NCBI GenBank assembly: GCA_963205005.1
Contig: CAUJHW010000182.1
Span: 1 to 54,878, forward strand
Direction: 5' to 3'
DNA: 54,878 bases
From: Pseudomonadota bacterium
GTDB taxonomy: Bacteria > Pseudomonadota > Alphaproteobacteria > Caulobacterales > Caulobacteraceae
In this document: in pieces, positions 51,101 to 54,878 of the stretch
Layout: every line of letters begins with the position of its first letter
Position numbering within the stretch: position 1 is the stretch's first letter
Translations under genes and position numbers: made by a program
The notes under the pieces: model-generated
What the model saw: only the letters and a program-made list of their open reading frames with translations
What the model was told of the DNA's origin: nothing
Databases searched by the model: none

Positions 51101-51601
51101 TCAGGCGCTCTCGCTGATGATCGCCCCGTCCAGTTCACCCGGCCCCGGCGGCTCGTAGACGCCTTCGACGAAGTCGAAGAGCTCGGGCGTCACCTCGATG
51201 GCGAAGCCCTCGCCGCGGACGGAGGTGCGTTCGGACACCCGCGCGCGCCGGGTCTCGGGGCTGGCAGTGACGAAGTGGAACTGCAGGGGAAGCTCGGTGG
51301 CCTCGGCGATCTCGCGCACCCGCTGCCGGTCGGCGCGGCGCATGAGGCCGATGTCCAGGATCACGGAGGTCCCGACCGCGAGGCAGCCGGCGGCCGTGGA
51401 CCAGATCTGCGCCTCGCAGCGTCCCACCCGGTCCATCAGCCAGTCGTATTCGATGGGGTCGGGCATGTCCGGCGCGAAGAGGCGGGCCATCCATTCATCG
51501 AGAACGAAGGCCACGGCCTTCTCGCGCCGGGCGAAGCTGTGGGCGTAGGTCGTCTTGCCGGCGCCGGAGGGCCCGAAGATCACATGAAGAGTCGCGGTCA
51601 T
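51101..51601 (-). CDS. P-loop kinase-like ATPase (second)
   Basis: A 166-residue P-loop protein with Walker A FGPSGAGKTTYAHSF, a DEW acidic motif (VLDEWMARLFAPDMPDP), DIGLMRRADRQRVREIAE, and an Arg-rich lid ETRRARVSERTS. It resembles small kinases of the zeta-toxin/AAA_33 type that are frequent singletons in alphaproteobacteria. It belongs to the same broad class as the gene at 34981-35556 but is divergent. The substrate is unknown. Confidence 0.82.
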   Translation of the reverse strand: MTATLHVIFGPSGAGKTTYAHSFARREKAVAFVLDEWMARLFAPDMPDPIEYDWLMDRVGRCEAQIWSTAAGCLAVGTSVILDIGLMRRADRQRVREIAEATELPLQFHFVTASPETRRARVSERTSVRGEGFAIEVTPELFDFVEGVYEPPGPGELDGAIISESA

Positions 51602-51640
51602 CGGGCCATCGTCTAGAGGCTGGCGCGTCGGGCGTCGACC

Positions 51641-52429
51641 TCAGCGCACCGTCATGCCGCCGTCGATCACCAGTTCCTGGCCGGTCACATAGCGGCTTTC
51701 GCTGGAGCAGAGCCACAGGACGCCGTTGGCGATGTCCTCCGGGAAGCCCTTCACGCCCAGGGGCACGGCCAGGGCCGACATGGCGTCCAGGTCAGGCGGG
51801 GTGTTGGCGCCCGGGTTCACGGCCTGACCGACGGTGAGCCAGATCGGCGTCTCGATCAGGCCAGGGTGAACCGAGTTCACGCGGATGCCGTCCTTGGCGT
51901 TGGCGCACTCCATGGCGATCGACTTGGTGAACAGCCGCACGCCGCCCTTGGTGGCGCAGTAGCCGGCGAGGTTCGCCGAGCCCTTGAGGCCGGCCACCGA
52001 GGACATGTTGACGATCGAACCGCCCTCGCCGGAGACGCGCATCAGCGGGATCGAGTGCTTCACGCCCAGGAACACGCCGTCGAGGTTGATCGCGGTCTGG
52101 CGGCGCCAGTCGGCGAGCGTCATGTCGAGGATCGAACCGCCGATGCCGATTCCGGCGTTGTTGATCAGGAAGTCCAGCCGGCCGTGCCGCGCCTTGATGC
52201 CCTCGATCACATCGGCCCAGGCTGTCTCGTCGGTGACGTCGTGGTGGACGTACTCGGCCTTGCCGCCGCTCTTCTGGATCCCGCCCGCGACCTCGACGCC
52301 CAGGTGGTCCTGGATGTCGGTGATGACGACGAACGCGCCCTCCGCCGCCAGCTTCTCCGCACAGCCGCGGCCGATGCCACTCGCCCCGCCCGTTACCAGG
52401 GCAACCTTGCCTTCAACACGTCCCGCCAT
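51641..52429 (-). CDS. Short-chain dehydrogenase/reductase
   Basis: A 262-residue classical SDR. The NAD(P) motif is VTGGASGIGRG, followed by NNAGIG, the catalytic Ser in NMSSVAGLKGSANLAGYCATKGG with Tyr and Lys, and the late PEDIANGVLWLCSSESRYVTGQELVIDGG. Asp after the second strand (VVITDIQ) suggests NAD preference. AAGGAAG lies upstream. Substrate not inferable. Confidence 0.92.
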   Translation of the reverse strand: MAGRVEGKVALVTGGASGIGRGCAEKLAAEGAFVVITDIQDHLGVEVAGGIQKSGGKAEYVHHDVTDETAWADVIEGIKARHGRLDFLINNAGIGIGGSILDMTLADWRRQTAINLDGVFLGVKHSIPLMRVSGEGGSIVNMSSVAGLKGSANLAGYCATKGGVRLFTKSIAMECANAKDGIRVNSVHPGLIETPIWLTVGQAVNPGANTPPDLDAMSALAVPLGVKGFPEDIANGVLWLCSSESRYVTGQELVIDGGMTVR

Positions 52430-52505
52430 AGCGCGCTTCCTTATCGTTGATTACCCAAGTCGTACCGCAGCGGCGAAGCTCCCGCCAGTGTGCTAGAGGC
52501 GCCAG

Positions 52506-53024
52506 ATGGACGTGAATATCCGCCTCTGCGGTCCCGCCGACGCCGCGGCGCTCGCCCTCGTGGGGCAGGCCACCTTTCTCGAGACCTATGCCGACGTGCT
52601 GCCCGCCGCCGACATCGTGGCGCACTGCGCCCGCGAGCACGGCGAGGCTCGCTATGCCGCCTGGCTGGAGCGGGCCGACTACCGGGTGTGGATCGCCGAG
52701 CTTGTCGCCACCGGCGTGGGCGTCGGCTATGCGGTCCTCTGCCCGCCGGACCTGCCCGTGCCGCTCGGGCCGGGCGACCTTGAGCTCAAGCGCATCTACC
52801 TCCTGTCGAAGTTCCAGGGCGGCGGCGTGGGCGCGCGCATGATGGCGGCCGCCTGCCAGGCGGCAGCGGCGGCGGGCGCGGGCCGGATGCTGCTGGGCGT
52901 CTACGGCATCAACCACGCCGCAATCGCCTTCTACACCCGCCAGGGCTTTGCAAAGGCGGGCGTCCGGCAGTTCCAGGTCGGGGCCAACACCTATGACGAT
53001 CTGGTGCTGGCGCGGGATCTGTAG
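52506..53024 (+). CDS. GNAT family N-acetyltransferase
   Basis: A 172-residue acetyltransferase with IRLCGPADAAALALVGQATFLETYAD at the start and the acetyl-CoA-binding LKRIYLLSKFQGGGVGARMM, then GINHAAIAFYTRQGF. GCTAGA lies 8 nt before the ATG and no Shine-Dalgarno is seen. It is divergent from the SDR gene. Acceptor unknown. Confidence 0.88.
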   Translation: MDVNIRLCGPADAAALALVGQATFLETYADVLPAADIVAHCAREHGEARYAAWLERADYRVWIAELVATGVGVGYAVLCPPDLPVPLGPGDLELKRIYLLSKFQGGGVGARMMAAACQAAAAAGAGRMLLGVYGINHAAIAFYTRQGFAKAGVRQFQVGANTYDDLVLARDL

Positions 53025-53028
53025 ATCC

Positions 53029-53202
53029 CTACTGCATCCACTTCGGGTCGGTGCTTCCGGTGGTCAGGATTCCGTAGATCAGTCCGACCGCCAGGATGGC
53101 GACGGCGATGACCATGAAGATGCCGACCATGCCCTCGAAGCGCTCGGCGAGATGCTTCGGCTTCTGGTGGCGGACTTCCCCGGTGTGCGGCTCGGTTTGC
53201 AT
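53029..53202 (-). CDS. 57-residue single-TM membrane protein
   Basis: The N-terminal half is polar and His/Lys-rich (MQTEPHTGEVRHQKPKHLAE). One TM helix follows (GMVGIFMVIAVAILAVGLIYG), then TTGSTDPKWMQ. ATG 53202 has GAGG upstream and is preferred over ATG 53217. The ORF is convergent with the GNAT gene, 4 nt apart. Function unknown. Confidence 0.65.
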   Translation of the reverse strand: MQTEPHTGEVRHQKPKHLAERFEGMVGIFMVIAVAILAVGLIYGILTTGSTDPKWMQ

Positions 53203-53390
53203 GACGCTGCCTCGCATGTTCGTTGCGGAGCCCTGTGGCCCCACGCCGGACTGCGGCTGACGCCAACGGCGTCCCCCGGAAGTTCGCGGACGCCCCGACG
53301 GAGCGCCGAAATGCGGGCCGCCGGGGCGCGCCCTTGCCGCCTGTCTCAGTCAGGCGATGGCAGCGAGACTGCGCCCTGAAGGCGAGCCGG

Positions 53391-54356
53391 TCAACCGGCG
53401 CGCGCACTCCGCGCCCGGGCCGCGGCGTAGATGTCAGGCTCGGTGACCCAGTCATTGACTGCGCCCACGATGGGCCGCCCGCCGACGTCGCCCCGAACAA
53501 AGCTTCCATTCCAGCGGCGGTCGTAGACGGGGATCTCGTAGCGGACGAGCGCGTGGATCCGGCCGGGCAGATCGCGGCCGGACTTCAGCGGCCACAGCGC
53601 CGCGCGGTCCGCGCCCGGCGGGTCGATCCGCATGTCCCCGGCGACGTGCTCAGTCTCGTCCAGCACCCAGCCACCGCCGCCGGCCCTGGGGCCGAGCAGG
53701 AAGGTCGAGGCGACGCCGGGGCCGGCCAGCCAGCCGTAGCAGAACGGGGTGTCGAAGCGGGCGGCCTCCTGCCGCTGTTCGTGGAACTTGGCGGGGCCGT
53801 CGTGGACGAAGCGCCGTCCGCCGATCGAGACCTCGGCCCGGAACGTCCCGTAGACCTCGTCGCGGCCCTCGTTGACCTGGGTGACCAGGGCCCGCGTCGG
53901 CGTGAAACGGCCTTCGAGACGCCCCGGCGAGGCGCCCGGGCCGTGCGGCGCGGTCGTGCTCCTGTGGAACGGCAGGGCGGCCTTGAGGCGGACGTCGGAA
54001 AGCTGCGGCCCGCGGCCGGTCCGGATCAGGGACGCCGCCATCGGCGGCGCGGCGTAGGCGGCCTCCGGCGATCCGGCCAGCCGGTCCGGCGTGCAGGGCA
54101 GGTCGTGGCTGGTGAAGGCGTAGAGCACGCCGTCCTTCAGCACATGGCACCACAGCCAGGCGTAGCCCTCCACCGGAAAGCGGCAGAACCGCAGGGTGAT
54201 CGCGCTGGACCCGTCGGCGGACACCGACATGACCATGGCGGATTCGCTGTAGGCCTTGCTGCCGCGGACGGCGATGTCCTTCGACGGCGCGGCGGCGACG
54301 GGTCGGGCGAGGGCCAGCGCCGGGGCGGCGGCCAGCAGGGTGCGGCGGGCGATCAT
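53391..54356 (-). CDS. Tat-type exported protein of unknown function
   Basis: A 321-residue protein starting MIARRTLLAAAPALALARPVAA, which resembles a twin-arginine signal, so it may fold in the cytoplasm before export. The mature part has FPVEGYAWLWCHVLKDG, FTSHDLPCT, and WVLDETEHVAGDM. It may adopt an AttH/hydroxyneurosporene-synthase-like lipocalin fold, but that is a guess. Its ATG overlaps the upstream esterase stop by 4 nt, so the two are coupled. Confidence 0.65.
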   Translation of the reverse strand: MIARRTLLAAAPALALARPVAAAPSKDIAVRGSKAYSESAMVMSVSADGSSAITLRFCRFPVEGYAWLWCHVLKDGVLYAFTSHDLPCTPDRLAGSPEAAYAAPPMAASLIRTGRGPQLSDVRLKAALPFHRSTTAPHGPGASPGRLEGRFTPTRALVTQVNEGRDEVYGTFRAEVSIGGRRFVHDGPAKFHEQRQEAARFDTPFCYGWLAGPGVASTFLLGPRAGGGGWVLDETEHVAGDMRIDPPGADRAALWPLKSGRDLPGRIHALVRYEIPVYDRRWNGSFVRGDVGGRPIVGAVNDWVTEPDIYAAARARSARAG

Positions 54357-54878
54357 TTCGGAGGACTCGTCGACGGGAAGGCGGGCCGGGGCTGGTCGTC
54401 GGGAACGCCCATGGCGCGGCGCAGCCGGTCGATGGTGGCCTTGTTGGTGGCGAAGCTGGTGTCCGGCGGCGGCGGGTTCAGGACGTGCAGGTTCAGGAAC
54501 TTCAGCGCATCGCGCATGCGCGGCTGCATGGTCTTGCCGAGGTGGTCGGCGCCGCGCACCAACCGGTACTCGTGCGGGATGCCGTGGTCCCACATCACCC
54601 GGTGCAGATATTCGACGCCCTCATCGAGGTGGAACATGTCGAGATCGCCGACCTCGATGTAGATCGAGAGGCCCGAGGCGAGGATCTTCTCGCGGTTGTC
54701 GAGCACCATGTTGGCGGGGTTGGCCTTGCGCCAGAACGCCCGGTCGACGGGATTGCCGAAGATGGTCCCGAAGAACTGGTCGTTGCGCTGGAAGCGGTTG
54801 CGCATCTTCACGTCGTCGAAGCTGAGCGCCGGCTCGATGCCGGCCTCCAGCGCCGCCAGCCCGCCGAACACCTCGGGA
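54353..54878 (-). CDS. Alpha/beta hydrolase-type esterase, N-terminus cut by window edge
   Basis: The frame is open to the right edge, so the start and nucleophile elbow lie outside. The visible 174 residues (PEVFGGLAALEAGIEP at the edge, then IYIEVGDLDMFHLDEGVEYL and VRGADHLGKTM with probable catalytic Asp and His) fit the C-terminal half of an esterase-D-like alpha/beta hydrolase. It is translationally coupled to the Tat-type protein downstream. Substrate unknown. Confidence 0.7.
   Translation of the reverse strand, partial: PEVFGGLAALEAGIEPALSFDDVKMRNRFQRNDQFFGTIFGNPVDRAFWRKANPANMVLDNREKILASGLSIYIEVGDLDMFHLDEGVEYLHRVMWDHGIPHEYRLVRGADHLGKTMQPRMRDALKFLNLHVLNPPPPDTSFATNKATIDRLRRAMGVPDDQPRPAFPSTSPPK

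Overview
This is a GC-rich chromosomal window of ordinary bacterial gene density. Gene content and style point to an alphaproteobacterium of the Caulobacterales, plausibly Phenylobacterium or Caulobacter. The hints are the gene families (pirin, L2HGDH-type oxidase, ELM1-family protein, paired SleB-type hydrolases, pseudaminic-acid genes, TTC38-like protein), dispersed REP-like palindromes, several starts without Shine-Dalgarno sequences, and GANTC sites in at least two promoters. The genus is inferred; no rRNA gene is present. I saw no tRNA, rRNA, CRISPR array, insertion sequence or phage gene.

Layout. 1-8.5 kb: cut-off membrane-anchored protein; a small ClpX-type zinc-finger/HTH protein behind three tandem operator-like dyads; acyl-CoA synthetase; secreted M20 amidohydrolase; uvrC; then a repeat-rich patch with REP-like elements and a 28-bp inverted repeat, followed by DUF1993 and rpiB. 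8.6-13.4 kb: SRAP/YedK, zinc-ribbon protein, Acr3 arsenite pump, pgsA, an exported HIT protein, L-serine dehydratase. 13.5-15.1 kb: a less GC-rich pair, an orphan polymorphic-toxin-like nuclease followed by a membrane-anchored DUF1963 protein, which is the best candidate here for an under-described conflict module. 15.2-20.2 kb: pirin, and an Lrp/AsnC regulator divergent from a fused indolepyruvate:ferredoxin oxidoreductase. 20.2-31.8 kb: BLUF photoreceptor, YkgJ-like and spermidine-synthase-like pair, DUF169, PhyH dioxygenase, serine hydrolase, TerB, TTC38-like, L2HGDH-like oxidase, alpha/beta hydrolase, a PadR-HAAS pair, and tiny membrane-peptide genes. 32.2-42.1 kb: SleB hydrolase, GlxA-type regulator divergent from a PfpI/isonitrile-hydratase-like enzyme, a P-loop kinase, the nadA-nadB-nadC operon with two dyads upstream, a second SleB, and trxB-GNAT. 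42.2-48.6 kb: pseI/neuB-like gene carrying a frameshift, a Baeyer-Villiger-type monooxygenase behind a perfect FNR/FixK box, pseG, and a large RTX-repeat protein. 48.7 kb to the end: ELM1-family protein with greA, a carboxymuconolactone-decarboxylase-like protein, a second P-loop kinase, SDR, GNAT, a small membrane protein, and a Tat-type exported protein coupled to a truncated esterase.

How genes work together. nadA/B/C make nicotinate mononucleotide from aspartate. pseI and pseG belong to CMP-pseudaminic acid synthesis, usually for flagellin glycosylation. The Lrp regulator probably senses an amino acid to control oxidation of aromatic 2-oxoacids by the oxidoreductase. PadR-HAAS and GlxA-PfpI are local regulator/target pairs, each with a dyad at its promoter. 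Coordinates of starts were set by ribosome-binding sites, domain starts and overlap with upstream genes.
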